The notes beneath the pieces are model-generated. The model was not told the origin of the DNA and searched no databases. It saw only the letters and a list, made by a program, of their open reading frames with translations. 64,000 nucleotides of DNA, from NCBI RefSeq assembly GCF_014649775.1, contig NZ_BMTR01000009.1:1-64000 (forward strand). The letters are read 5' to 3'. How positions within the stretch are numbered: position 1 is the first letter of the stretch; the number at the start of each line of letters is the position of its first letter. The position numbers and the translations under genes were made by a program. The stretch is from Streptomyces longisporoflavus (GTDB lineage Bacteria; Actinomycetota; Actinomycetes; Streptomycetales; Streptomycetaceae). Of the stretch, positions 45,972-54,999 are shown piece after piece.

Positions 45972-46178
45972 TCAGCGCCCCAGCATCACGCCCACGGACG
46001 ACGCCTGTGTGACCACTGCTTCCCAGCCGCCGAAGACGACCACCAGCAGGGCCGCCAGAGGAAGAACCATGGCCGTCGCCACCAAGGGATGGCGCGTACC
46101 GGACGGGCGGACGCCGAACGTGGCGAAGGCCTTACGTCCCTGCGTGCGGATCATTGTCCGCGATGCCGTGTCCGCCAT
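45972..46178 (-). CDS. Small membrane protein, 68 aa
   Basis: A basic N-terminus (ADTASRTMIRTQGRKAFATF) and one hydrophobic segment (HPLVATAMVLPLAALLVVVF) followed by a short tail. The start ATG 46178 has GAGAGGAACC upstream. No family recognised. Codon use is normal for the genome, which supports a real gene. Confidence 0.65.
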   Translation of the reverse strand: MADTASRTMIRTQGRKAFATFGVRPSGTRHPLVATAMVLPLAALLVVVFGGWEAVVTQASSVGVMLGR

Positions 46179-46377
46179 GGTTCCTCTCCTGACCGAGTCT
46201 GTATGAACTTGGCAGCGGCGGGTGTCTGACCTCGGGGGACGAGTGCTCGCACCCGCCGCTTGACCTCAAATCTAGGTGCGCCGGAGGTCCGGGGCGTCAT
46301 GCCCTCGTACCGATTGCCGGGCCTCCCGGAGGATGAGCGATCGTCGCTCGTGTACTCCCGTGGGTGGAGACGGGGTC

Positions 46378-46644
46378 CTAGGTCTCGGGGTCTTCCCGGA
46401 GGGGACGGGCTGCCCGCTCGGATGTGTCCTCTCCTGGCACCGGCTGCTCGACCAGAGCCAGGACGCGGGTCGACATGAACCGCGCCGTCCGCACGACCGA
46501 CCCACTACGGGTGACTTCGCTCACTTCGACCACCCCTCTGCGGACCGCCGTCTCCACCCGGCGGCCCGCCCGGCTCGCCACCACCTCGTACGTCCGTGTC
46601 GTGTCCCCGGCGTCCACGACTATCTCCACACGATCACCTTTCAC
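46378..46644 (-). CDS. Small conserved hypothetical protein, 88 aa
   Basis: It starts at GTG 46644 with AAGGGGGA 9 bases upstream. The product is soluble and beta-rich: KGDRVEIVVDAGDTTRTYEV, VVEVSEVTRSGSVVRTARFM, then a short acidic/Arg tail. No family recognised; the regular alternating pattern and good ribosome site argue it is genuine. It is divergent from the Ser/Thr kinase gene. Confidence 0.65.
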   Translation of the reverse strand: MKGDRVEIVVDAGDTTRTYEVVASRAGRRVETAVRRGVVEVSEVTRSGSVVRTARFMSTRVLALVEQPVPGEDTSERAARPLREDPET

Positions 46645-46839
46645 GCGATCAATCCCCCTTCGGTGACGGATGGTTGGGAGCGGCGGTCCGCACAACGGCC
46701 GCCCGCTCCACTGCCCCTGACCACTCTTCAAGTTTCCCACCCGGCACTGACAATCGGTCGGCCCGCGAGGGCGCGGCCTCTGCACCTGCCCGGCCACGGA
46801 AACGTAAGCTGTGGCACGACAACGGACCGGGCAGCGGGG

Positions 46840-48186
46840 ATGGACATGGCGATGATGCGGCTCCGGCGCGAGGACCCGCGTGTCGTCGGCTCGTTCAGAC
46901 TGCACAGGCGGCTGGGCGCCGGCGGCATGGGTGTCGTCTATCTGGGGTCGGACCGGCGGGGGCAGCGCGTCGCCCTCAAGGTGATCCGGCCCGATCTGGC
47001 GGAGGACGAGGAGTTCCGCTCGCGCTTCGCGCGCGAGGTCTCCGCGGCCCGGCGCATCCGCGGCGGCTGTACCGCGCGGCTCGTCGCCGCCGATCTCGAC
47101 GCCGACCGGCCGTGGTTCGCCACGCAGTACGTCCCCGGCCCCTCCCTGCACGACAAGGTCGCCGCCGAGGGGCCGCTCTCCGCGGCCGATGTGGCGGTCG
47201 TCGGCTCGGCGCTCGCCGAAGGCCTCGTGGCCGTCCACGAGGCCGGTGTCGTACACCGTGACCTGAAGCCCTCGAACATTCTGCTGTCCCCGAAGGGGCC
47301 GCGGATCATCGACTTCGGTATCGCCTGGGCCACCGGCGCCTCGACACTGACCCATGTGGGCACCGCCGTCGGATCGCCCGGCTTCCTCGCGCCCGAGCAG
47401 GTGCGCGGCGCCGCCGTCACGCCCGCCACGGACGTGTTCGCCCTCGGCGCCACGCTGGCGTACGCGGGCATGGCGGACTCACCCTTCGGGCACGGCAGTT
47501 CGGAGGTCATGCTCTACCGCGTCGTCCACGAGGAGGCGCAGCTCGGGGGCGTCCCGGACGCGCTCGCCCCGCTGATCAGGGCCTGTCTCGCCAAGGACCC
47601 CGAGGAGCGCCCCAGCACGCTTCAACTGTCCCTCAGGCTCAAGGAGATCGCGGCCCGCGAGGCGCAGGGCCTGAACGACCCCCGGCCGCCCGCGCCCCGC
47701 CAGAGCCAGGACCGGCCGACGGGCCGGATGGCCGAGGAGTACGCGGACCAGCAGACCCAGCGGCGTCAGCCGCAGGGCACTCCCCCGCCGCGGCCCGGTG
47801 CGGCACGGCCGGGGGCTTCGCGCACCGGGTCTTCGCGGACCGGTTCCTCGCGGGGCGGTGGCTCCTCGCGTACCGGGTCGTCGCGCTCCGGATCGTCGCG
47901 GCCGAATTCCTCGCGTCCCGGATCCAGTTCCTCGCGCTCCGGCTCACGCCCCTCGCAGCCGCGGAACACGACACGCTCCGGCGGCGCGCGGCGCCCGGCC
48001 AATCCGCGCCTGCTGCGCCAGCGTCTGTTCGTGTTCGTCGTCGTGACGCTGCTCGTGGCCCTTGCGATCGCGACGGCCCAGGGGTGCCAGGGCCCCGCCC
48101 GCGGGCTCGGCGGCAGCGGCACGTCCGATGTGCACGACGTACGGCAGAGCGGTCGGCTCGATCCGGGGTCGGACCCTCAGAGCTGA
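46840..48186 (+). CDS. Serine/threonine protein kinase with C-terminal membrane span
   Basis: A 448-residue Hanks-type kinase: glycine loop LGAGGMGVVYLG, ATP lysine in VALKVIRPDL, catalytic loop VVHRDLKPSNILL, DFG in IIDFGIAWA, and activation segment VGSPGFLAPEQV. After the kinase domain (to about residue 270) comes a Pro/Gln region, then a Ser/Arg/Gly repeat region of about 55 residues (SRTGSSRTGSSRGGGSSR). One span follows (LFVFVVVTLLVALAIATA, about residues 395-412) with a short external tail. No sensor domain is attached. Start ATG 46840, with 46846 or 46852 possible. Confidence 0.9.
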   Translation: MDMAMMRLRREDPRVVGSFRLHRRLGAGGMGVVYLGSDRRGQRVALKVIRPDLAEDEEFRSRFAREVSAARRIRGGCTARLVAADLDADRPWFATQYVPGPSLHDKVAAEGPLSAADVAVVGSALAEGLVAVHEAGVVHRDLKPSNILLSPKGPRIIDFGIAWATGASTLTHVGTAVGSPGFLAPEQVRGAAVTPATDVFALGATLAYAGMADSPFGHGSSEVMLYRVVHEEAQLGGVPDALAPLIRACLAKDPEERPSTLQLSLRLKEIAAREAQGLNDPRPPAPRQSQDRPTGRMAEEYADQQTQRRQPQGTPPPRPGAARPGASRTGSSRTGSSRGGGSSRTGSSRSGSSRPNSSRPGSSSSRSGSRPSQPRNTTRSGGARRPANPRLLRQRLFVFVVVTLLVALAIATAQGCQGPARGLGGSGTSDVHDVRQSGRLDPGSDPQS

Positions 48187-48995
48187 GGGCGGCCCGTCGC
48201 CACCGCGTAGAACGCGACCGCCGCCGCCGCTCCCACGTTCAGGGAGTCGACGCCGTGGGCCATCGGGATGCGGACCCATTCGTCGGCCGCCATCAGGGCC
48301 TTCGTGGTGAGGCCTTCGCCCTCCGCCCCGAGCATCAGCGCGACCCGGTCCATGCGGTGGGGCGCCGCCTCGTCGAGGGTCTTCGCCTTCTCGTCCGGAG
48401 TGAGCGCGAGGAGGTTGAAACCCGCTTCCCGTACGCCCTCCAGGCCCTTGGGCCAGGATTCGAGGCGGGCGTAGGGGACGGAGAAGACCGCGCCCATGGA
48501 GACCTTCACCGAGCGGCGGTAGAGGGGGTCCGCGCAGTCGGGTGAGAGCAGGACCGCGTCCATGCCGAGGGCCGCGGCGCTGCGGAAGATCGCACCGATG
48601 TTGGTGTGGTCGTTGACCGATTCCATGACGACGACGCGGCGCGCCGTGGTGAGGAGTTCGTCGGAGGTCGGCAGCGGCTTGCGCTGCATCGACGCGAGGG
48701 CGCCCCGGTGCACGTGGTAGCCGGTGACCTGCTCGGCCAGGTCGGGGTTGACCGCGTACACGGGGGCCGGGACCTCGTCGATGACGTCGCGCATGACGTC
48801 GACCCACTTGGCGGAGAGCAGCATCGAGCGCATCTCGTAGCCCGCCTGCTTGGCGCGTCTGATCACCTTCTCGCCCTCGGCGATGAAGAGGCCCTCGGCG
48901 GGCTCCCGCTTACGGCGCAGTTCGACGTCGGTCAGGCCCGTGTAGTCGCGCAGACGCGGGTCGGCGGGGTCGTCGATGGTGATGAGATCAGCCAC
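48177..48995 (-). CDS. TrmH/SpoU-family RNA 2'-O-methyltransferase
   Basis: A 272-residue SPOUT methylase with an N-terminal substrate-binding domain (EPAEGLFIAEGEKVIRRAKQ). The knotted catalytic domain has HTNIGAIFRSAAALGMDAVL, LMLGAEGEGLTTKAL and IPMAHGVDSLNVGAAAAVAF, motifs 1 to 3. It would methylate rRNA or tRNA ribose; the exact site cannot be told. Start GTG 48995. Its 3' end overlaps the kinase gene by 10 bases on the other strand. Confidence 0.9.
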   Translation of the reverse strand: MADLITIDDPADPRLRDYTGLTDVELRRKREPAEGLFIAEGEKVIRRAKQAGYEMRSMLLSAKWVDVMRDVIDEVPAPVYAVNPDLAEQVTGYHVHRGALASMQRKPLPTSDELLTTARRVVVMESVNDHTNIGAIFRSAAALGMDAVLLSPDCADPLYRRSVKVSMGAVFSVPYARLESWPKGLEGVREAGFNLLALTPDEKAKTLDEAAPHRMDRVALMLGAEGEGLTTKALMAADEWVRIPMAHGVDSLNVGAAAAVAFYAVATGRPQL

Positions 48996-49084
48996 AGGGT
49001 GATACTGCCTTGTCCTGGGTGTGGTGCCAACGCCTTGGGGCGGTTGGGTTACCGGCGGTTACGCGAGGGTCGGATCGCTGCGGG

Positions 49085-50317
49085 TCACGCGGGGCCTCCG
49101 GGGCCCACGTTCACCACCTCGCCGATGACGATCACCGCCGGGGGCTTCACCTCGTGGGCGGCGACCTCGGCGGCGACCGTGCCGAGCGTGGCGTCCACGC
49201 GGCGCTGGGCCGCGGTGGTGCCCTCCTGGATCAGGGCGACGGGGGTCCCGGGCGACCTGCCGTGGGCGGTGAGCGCCTCGGCGATCTTGCCGATCTTGTC
49301 CACGCCCATCAGGATCACGAGGGTTCCGCGCAGCTTGGCGAGGGACGGCCAGTCGACCAGGGAGCGCTCGTCGTCCGGGGCCACGTGCCCGCTGACCACC
49401 GTGAACTCGTGGGCGACGCCGCGGTGCGTGACGGGGATGCCGGCGGCGCCGGGCACGGAGATCGAGCTGGAGATGCCGGGCACCACCGTGCAGGAGATGC
49501 CCGCTTCGGCGAGCGCCTGCGCCTCTTCCATGCCGCGCCCGAAGACGAAGGGGTCGCCGCCCTTCAGCCGGACGACCGACTTGCCCTGCTTCGCGTGCTC
49601 GATCAGGGCGTTGTTGATGGCCTCCTGGGCCATGAAACGTCCGTACGGGATCTTCGCGGCGTCGATCACTTCGACATGCGGCGGGAGTTCGTCGAGCAGG
49701 TCGCGGGGTCCGAGCCGGTCGGCGATGACCACGTCCGCCTCGGCGAGGAGACGCCGGCCGCGGACCGTGATGAGGTCCGGGTCGCCGGGGCCGCCGCCGA
49801 CCAGCGCGACGCCGGGGGTGCGGGTGCGCTGCTGGGGCGCGGCCAGGGTGCCGTCGCGCAGGCCCTCGACCACCGCGTCGCGGATGGCCGCCGTACGGCG
49901 GGGGTCGCGGTCGTCGATGTCCGTGGTGAGGATGGCGACCGTCACGCCCTCGGAGCGGCCGGTCGCGGGGGTCAGGGCGGTGGCGGCCTCGGCGTCGTCG
50001 GAGCGGACGCACCAGACGCGGTGCGCCTCCCCTTCCGCGGACGCCGCCCTGTTGGCCTCCGGGTCACTGGTCGCGATGAGGGCGTACCAGGTGTCCTTGA
50101 GGTCGCCGTGCTCATAGCGGCGGCGCTCCCAGGTGATCTCGCCCGCGTCCGCCATCGCCTCCACGGAGGGGGTCGCCGTCGGCGATACGAGGGTGATGTC
50201 CGCGCCCGCGGCGATCAGGGCGGGGAGGCGGCGCTGGGCCACCTGACCGCCTCCGAGCACGACCGTGCGGCGGGCGGTGAGGCGGAGACCTACGGGGTAG
50301 GCGGGACTTTCGGCCAT
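49085..50317 (-). CDS. cobA: Uroporphyrinogen-III C-methyltransferase with N-terminal precorrin-2 dehydrogenase domain
   Basis: 410 residues in a CysG-like order. The N-terminal NAD-binding domain (TVVLGGGQVAQRRLPALIAA, to about residue 155) should oxidise precorrin-2 to sirohydrochlorin. The SUMT domain follows with ALVGGGPGDPDLITVRGRRL, VVRLKGGDPFVFGRGMEE and VVPGISSSISVPGAAGIPVT. It feeds cobalamin and sirohaem synthesis by two methylations of uroporphyrinogen III. It lies 222 bases after the BluB-CobT gene. I see no B12 riboswitch in that gap. Confidence 0.93.
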   Translation of the reverse strand: MAESPAYPVGLRLTARRTVVLGGGQVAQRRLPALIAAGADITLVSPTATPSVEAMADAGEITWERRRYEHGDLKDTWYALIATSDPEANRAASAEGEAHRVWCVRSDDAEAATALTPATGRSEGVTVAILTTDIDDRDPRRTAAIRDAVVEGLRDGTLAAPQQRTRTPGVALVGGGPGDPDLITVRGRRLLAEADVVIADRLGPRDLLDELPPHVEVIDAAKIPYGRFMAQEAINNALIEHAKQGKSVVRLKGGDPFVFGRGMEEAQALAEAGISCTVVPGISSSISVPGAAGIPVTHRGVAHEFTVVSGHVAPDDERSLVDWPSLAKLRGTLVILMGVDKIGKIAEALTAHGRSPGTPVALIQEGTTAAQRRVDATLGTVAAEVAAHEVKPPAVIVIGEVVNVGPGGPA

Positions 50318-50539
50318 GGCGGGTGGCTCCTCGTGCGGGGCGCGGGGCTTTGCGGGGGCCGCTGCGACGGTGAGGCGGCTGCGTTGATGCTTTGACGTGC
50401 GGGTTCAGTATGGCTTGGGCGGGGCGGGGTCTCTCGCCCAGCCCCGCCCTGTCCCGAAAAGCGGGCTTCGCCCCCGAGCCTCGTCGTACGGCTGCTTCGG
50501 CTACTCCGTCATGTCCGGATACTGCTCCATCACGTTCGG

Positions 50540-53500
50540 CTACTTCTCCGTCACGCCTGCCGAGTCGAACGTGGCCACCTCGTGCATCGCGCGGGCCGCG
50601 CTCTGCACCACCGGCAGGGCAAGGAGGGCGCCGGTGCCCTCGCCGAGGCGGAGGTCGAGGTCGACCAGGGGGCGCAGGCCGAGCTTGTTGAGGGCCGCCA
50701 CGTGACCCGGTTCAGCGCTGCGGTGGCCCGCGATGCAGGCCGCGAGGACCTCGGGGGCGATGGCGCGGGCGACCAGGGCCGCGGCGCCGGCGCTCACGCC
50801 GTCCAGGATCACGGGCGTACGCAGGGAGGCGCCGCCGAGCAGCAGGCCCACCATCGCCGCGTGCTCCAGGCCGCCGATCGCCGCGAGGACGCCGATCGGG
50901 TCGGCCGGGTCGGGCTGGTGCAGTTCGAGGGCGCGGCGCACGACGTCGACCTTGCGGCTGTGCATCTCGTCGTTGATGCCGGTGCCGCGGCCGGTCACCT
51001 CGCCCGGGTCGGTGTCCGTGTAGACGGAGATGAGGGCCGCGGACGCCGTGGTGTTCGCGATGCCCATCTCGCCGGTGAGCAGGGCCTTGTTGCCCGCCGC
51101 CACCAGGTCGCGGGCGGTCTCGATGCCCACCTCGACGGCCGCCTTGACCTCCTCGCGGCTCAGCGCGGGGCCGGTCGTCATGTCGGCCGTGCCCGCGCGG
51201 ATCTTGCGGGGCAACAGGCCGGGGGTGGCCGGGAGTTCACTGGCCACGCCCACGTCGATGACGCAGACCTCGGCGCCCACCTGGTTGGCGAAGGCGTTGC
51301 AGACCGCGCCGCCGCCGAGGAAGTTGGCGACCATCTGCGCGGTCACCTCCTGAGGCCAGGCGGTGACGCCCTGGGCGTGTACGCCGTGGTCGCCCGCGAA
51401 GATCGCGACGGCCGCGGGCTCCGGGATCGGCGGCGGGCACTGCCGGGAGAGGCCGGAGAGCTGCGCGGAGATGATCTCCAGCATGCCGAGCGCGCCCGGC
51501 GGCTTCGTCATCCGCTTCTGCCGCTCCCACGCCTCGCCGAGCGCCTTCGCGTCCAGGGGACGGATGTTGGAGACGGTCTCGGCGAGCAGGTCGTGCGGGT
51601 CCTCGCCGGGCAGGGCACGGCGGCCGTACGTCTCCTCGTGGACCACCCAGGAGAGCGGACGGCGCTTGGACCAGCCTGCCTGCATCAGCTCGGGCTCCTG
51701 CGGGAACTCGTCGACGTATCCGACACAGAGATAGGCCACCACTTCGAGGTGCTCGGGCAGGCCGAGGGTTCTGACCATCTCACGTTCGTCGAAGAAGCTC
51801 ACCCAGCCGACGCCGAGGCCTTCGGCGCGCGCCGCGAGCCAGAGGTTCTCGACGGCGAGGGCCGAGGAGTACGGCGCCATCTGCGGCTGCGTGTGACGGC
51901 CGAGGGTGTGGCGGCCGCCGCGGGTGGGGTCGGCGGTGACGACGATGTTCACCGGGGTGTCGAGGATCGCCTCGATCTTCAGTTCCTTGAACTGCTTGGC
52001 ACGGCCCTTGGGGAGCGACTTGGCGTACGCGTCCTTCTGACGCATCGCCAGTTCGTGCATGGTCCGCCGGGTCTCCGCCGAGCGGATGACGACGAAGTCC
52101 CAGGGCTGCGAGTGGCCCACGGAGGGCGCCGTGTGGGCCGCCTCCAGGACGCGGAGCAGCACCTCGTGCGGGATGGCGTCGCTGCGGAAGCCGTTGCGGA
52201 TGTCGCGGCGCTCGCGCATGACGCGCAGGACGGCTTCGCGCTCGGCGTCGTCGTAGGCGGGGGCGGCGGGGGTGTCCGCCTCCTTGACCGGCTCCGGCAA
52301 CTGCGCGGCTTCCGGCTCCGTGACCGGCTCCGAGGGGGCCGCGTCGTCCGCGGCTTCGGTCTCTTCGCCGGGACCGGCTTCGGCGGCTGCCGCGGGCTCG
52401 GGGGCTGCCATGGGTTCGGGTGCCTCAGTCGGTTCGGGGATTTCGGCCGCAACGGGTGCGTCGCCCGCCGCGAGGGGCAGGGCTTCGGCCGCCGGTTCCG
52501 GCGCCTCCGGTACGGGCTCTTCCGTCGGGGCCGGCGCGGCGGTGGCCGCCGCGTTCCCGTTGCCGTCGCGCGGGGCGGGCACGGTGGCCGCGGGCTGGGG
52601 GGAGGCGGGCTCGGGGGTCGCGTCGGCTTCGGCGGGTGCGGCCGCTTCGGGGGCTCCGAGGCCTTCGGCGGCTTCGTGAGCTTCGGGGGCTTCGGCGACT
52701 TCGAGGAGAGCCGAGGGCTCCTGGGCCTCTTGGTCCTCCTGGGTCTCCTGTGCCTCCGGAGTCTCGGGCACCTCGGGGGCGACCGGCGTTTCCGGGACAG
52801 CGGCTGCCGGTACGGCGTCCGGCGCGGGCGCCTCGGCCTCGGCGGCGGACTCCGGCTGCGCCTCGGGGGCGTCGGGCTGCGGGGCCTCGACGTGCTCCGG
52901 GGGTACGGACAGGGCGTGCGGCGGCGTCGGGGCCAGGTGGGGCGTGGTCGGTACCGAGCCCTCGACCGGCACGAACTGGCCGAGCGGCGCGGGGGCCGGA
53001 GCCGCGGGGGCGTCGGGCTGCTGCGGGGACTGCGGGATGTGCGGGCCCTGGAGCGTGTGCCCGGCGGCCGCGAGCGGCGCGTCCGACCAGGGCTGCGCCC
53101 CGGCCACGGCGAACTGCGGCTGGCCGTAGTCCGGCGTGTGCGTGGCCTGCCCGACGGCGGACAGCTGCTCGGCGTCGGCGGCGAGCGGGAGCTCCTGGCT
53201 CACTTCCGAGGCGGGCGCGGACGAGTCCACGGCCGACGCGTCCGCTGCGACCGGGGCCGCCGCCTGGTCAGCTGCCGACGCCTGCTCGGCCGGCGGCTGC
53301 TCGGCGTCCACCGTGAACGCGGGCTGTCCGGCTTCGGCGGCGGCGTGCGCGAACTGGTCGTCGGCCGCCACACCTTGCGCCGTCTCGGGGTCGGCGGCAC
53401 CCGGGGCCTGCGGGAAGGCGGCCGCGGGCTGCGGGGCCTCACCGGCGAGCGGATTCTGCGGGTCCTGTGCAGCCTGAACGTCCTGGGCAGCCTGTGCGTC

Positions 53501-54646
53501 CGGGGCAGCTTGTGCGTCCTGTGCGCCGTCTGTGACAGATGTTGCGTCCGGGACGACCGTTTCTGCTGGTGCGACCGGCTGCGCGGACCGCGAGGGCTGA
53601 TCAGCCGGGGCGGGCTGCGCGGGCTGGGCCGTCCACGGCGTCGCGCCCTGCGGCGCGATCTCGCCGAGCTGCGGGCCCGGCATGCCTTCCGCGTCACGCG
53701 GGATGTCGAGGTACTCGGGCCCCACAGTGGGCGGACCCGCATGCCGCATGGGCGCGGAGTGCTGCGGAGCACCGGCCGGGCCGCGGTCGGCGAGCGAACG
53801 TACGGGACTCCCCGTACCGTCCGGCACGGCGGGGCCCGACGGCCCCCGGTGCAGCGGACGGCGGGAGGGCCCGGGGTGCGATGCGGGCGCAGGGGTGGGC
53901 GCGCCGGGCAGCTGGACGCCGTTCAGATCGACCGAGCCGCTGTCACGGCCTGCCGTCTCGTGCGGACCCGGCTGATGCATGGCCTGCGGCTGCGCGACCG
54001 GCTGCGGGCCCGCCGCGTACTGGCCCACGAGCTGCTGATCGACGGCGGGCTGAATGCCCGGCGCGTGACCGGCCGAGTGCCGGCCACCGGCGGACTGACC
54101 GTTGACCGACTGCGCACCGGCGGACTGACCGTTGACCGACTGCGCACCGGCGGCCTGTCCGTTGACCGACAGGTCACCCGCGGACTGGCCGTTGAACGGC
54201 TGACCCCCGGCGGACGCGTCGCTCACGGACTGGTCCCCCATGGACGGGTCGGCCACCGGCTGACCGGCCGCGTACTGATCCGTCGGCGACGGGGCGCCCG
54301 TGGGCTGGCCGGCAGCCTGCGCGAATGCCGCCTGCTGGTCGCCGGCCTGCGCACCCACCGGCTGGGCGACGCCGTGCTGCGCGGTTCCGTCATGGGCACC
54401 GCCGTACGGGGCACCGCCGTACTGCTCGGCCACCGGCTGCGGCGCGGCCGAATGCGGCTCGCTCCAGGCACCCTGCGCTCCCGGCATCAGGAGCAGGTCG
54501 TCGTCGTCGGCGGGGGCGACACTCGCGGCGGGGTTCTCGGAGGGGTCGAGGTAGGTGTACGCGCCCGGGGCGGGGACGCCCGGCTGCTCCACCATGCCTG
54601 CGTTCTCCGGCAGTCCCTCGCCCGGAACCTGGCCGGTGTCGGTCAT
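50540..54646 (-). CDS. cobT: BluB-CobT fusion with a long low-complexity N-terminus
   Basis: 1368 residues in three parts. Residues 1 to about 790 are Ala/Pro/Gln/Glu-rich and disordered, with 10-residue repeats (QSVNGQSAGA). About 797-1005 is BluB, 5,6-dimethylbenzimidazole synthase: RERRDIRNGF, PSVGHSQPWDFVVI, LAVENLWLAARAEGLGVGWV. About 1027-1368 is CobT, nicotinate-nucleotide:DMB phosphoribosyltransferase: MTKPPGALGMLE, FAGDHGVHAQGVTAWPQEV, and catalytic Glu in LRLGEGTGALL. One chain would make the B12 lower ligand from FMN and activate it. ATG 54646 has GAGGGG at -8. Confidence 0.9.
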   Translation of the reverse strand: MTDTGQVPGEGLPENAGMVEQPGVPAPGAYTYLDPSENPAASVAPADDDDLLLMPGAQGAWSEPHSAAPQPVAEQYGGAPYGGAHDGTAQHGVAQPVGAQAGDQQAAFAQAAGQPTGAPSPTDQYAAGQPVADPSMGDQSVSDASAGGQPFNGQSAGDLSVNGQAAGAQSVNGQSAGAQSVNGQSAGGRHSAGHAPGIQPAVDQQLVGQYAAGPQPVAQPQAMHQPGPHETAGRDSGSVDLNGVQLPGAPTPAPASHPGPSRRPLHRGPSGPAVPDGTGSPVRSLADRGPAGAPQHSAPMRHAGPPTVGPEYLDIPRDAEGMPGPQLGEIAPQGATPWTAQPAQPAPADQPSRSAQPVAPAETVVPDATSVTDGAQDAQAAPDAQAAQDVQAAQDPQNPLAGEAPQPAAAFPQAPGAADPETAQGVAADDQFAHAAAEAGQPAFTVDAEQPPAEQASAADQAAAPVAADASAVDSSAPASEVSQELPLAADAEQLSAVGQATHTPDYGQPQFAVAGAQPWSDAPLAAAGHTLQGPHIPQSPQQPDAPAAPAPAPLGQFVPVEGSVPTTPHLAPTPPHALSVPPEHVEAPQPDAPEAQPESAAEAEAPAPDAVPAAAVPETPVAPEVPETPEAQETQEDQEAQEPSALLEVAEAPEAHEAAEGLGAPEAAAPAEADATPEPASPQPAATVPAPRDGNGNAAATAAPAPTEEPVPEAPEPAAEALPLAAGDAPVAAEIPEPTEAPEPMAAPEPAAAAEAGPGEETEAADDAAPSEPVTEPEAAQLPEPVKEADTPAAPAYDDAEREAVLRVMRERRDIRNGFRSDAIPHEVLLRVLEAAHTAPSVGHSQPWDFVVIRSAETRRTMHELAMRQKDAYAKSLPKGRAKQFKELKIEAILDTPVNIVVTADPTRGGRHTLGRHTQPQMAPYSSALAVENLWLAARAEGLGVGWVSFFDEREMVRTLGLPEHLEVVAYLCVGYVDEFPQEPELMQAGWSKRRPLSWVVHEETYGRRALPGEDPHDLLAETVSNIRPLDAKALGEAWERQKRMTKPPGALGMLEIISAQLSGLSRQCPPPIPEPAAVAIFAGDHGVHAQGVTAWPQEVTAQMVANFLGGGAVCNAFANQVGAEVCVIDVGVASELPATPGLLPRKIRAGTADMTTGPALSREEVKAAVEVGIETARDLVAAGNKALLTGEMGIANTTASAALISVYTDTDPGEVTGRGTGINDEMHSRKVDVVRRALELHQPDPADPIGVLAAIGGLEHAAMVGLLLGGASLRTPVILDGVSAGAAALVARAIAPEVLAACIAGHRSAEPGHVAALNKLGLRPLVDLDLRLGEGTGALLALPVVQSAARAMHEVATFDSAGVTEK
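54091..54210. repeat. 30-bp tandem repeats in the cobT-fusion 5' region
   Basis: Units at 54091, 54121, 54151 and 54181; the first two are identical (CGGACTGACCGTTGACCGAC and onward), the others diverged. Each encodes a SAGAQSVNGQ-like decapeptide. Confidence 0.8.
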
Positions 54647-54999
54647 GCGTAACCCCTCGCCCATCGGTTAGTGCTTCTTCGACCGCCCCGCAGCCTTAGG
54701 CCGGGGAAGCCCCATTGCCCGGAGCGGCGCACCAACCGCCCGTCAATCTCAACGAGCGTGCGCGCCGCGCGGCACGAACCGCGTACGGACAACAGGCATT
54801 GTCCCGGTCTGCCGACCGCTGTGGCGGCTTGATCCGCAACGGTCCGCTGTGGGCTGCGCCACGTTGCGCGCCCTCCGGTCCTGCCGTACCACACACCCCC
54901 CAAAACGGGCGAGCTTTCCGGACATTGACCAACTATTCGCCGGAGACTCGGTGCGGTACAACGATCGGCCAGCCTACCCCGCACCATGCGGGAGCAGGG
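54647..54999. other. Intergenic region between cobL and the BluB-CobT gene, 353 bases
   Basis: It should hold the promoter of the fusion gene. A short palindrome GGACAA-N6-TTGTCC (54787-54804) could be an operator. I looked for cobalamin-riboswitch blocks and did not find them convincingly. No supported open frame. Confidence 0.4.

Noticed and set aside
46260..46478. Plus-strand small ORF before the kinase
   Set aside because: No ribosome site and mostly opposite the better-supported 88-aa minus-strand gene.
50318..50539. Possible cobalamin riboswitch before cobA
   Set aside because: I looked for the conserved B12-box blocks on the minus strand and saw none; the gap instead holds a repeat-element relic and a partial duplication of the cobT stop context.
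50582..54652. 1356-codon plus-strand open frame opposite the cobT fusion
   Set aside because: It mirrors the real gene; Gly/Arg/Leu-rich composition is the normal shadow of a GC-rich coding strand, and no domain is visible.
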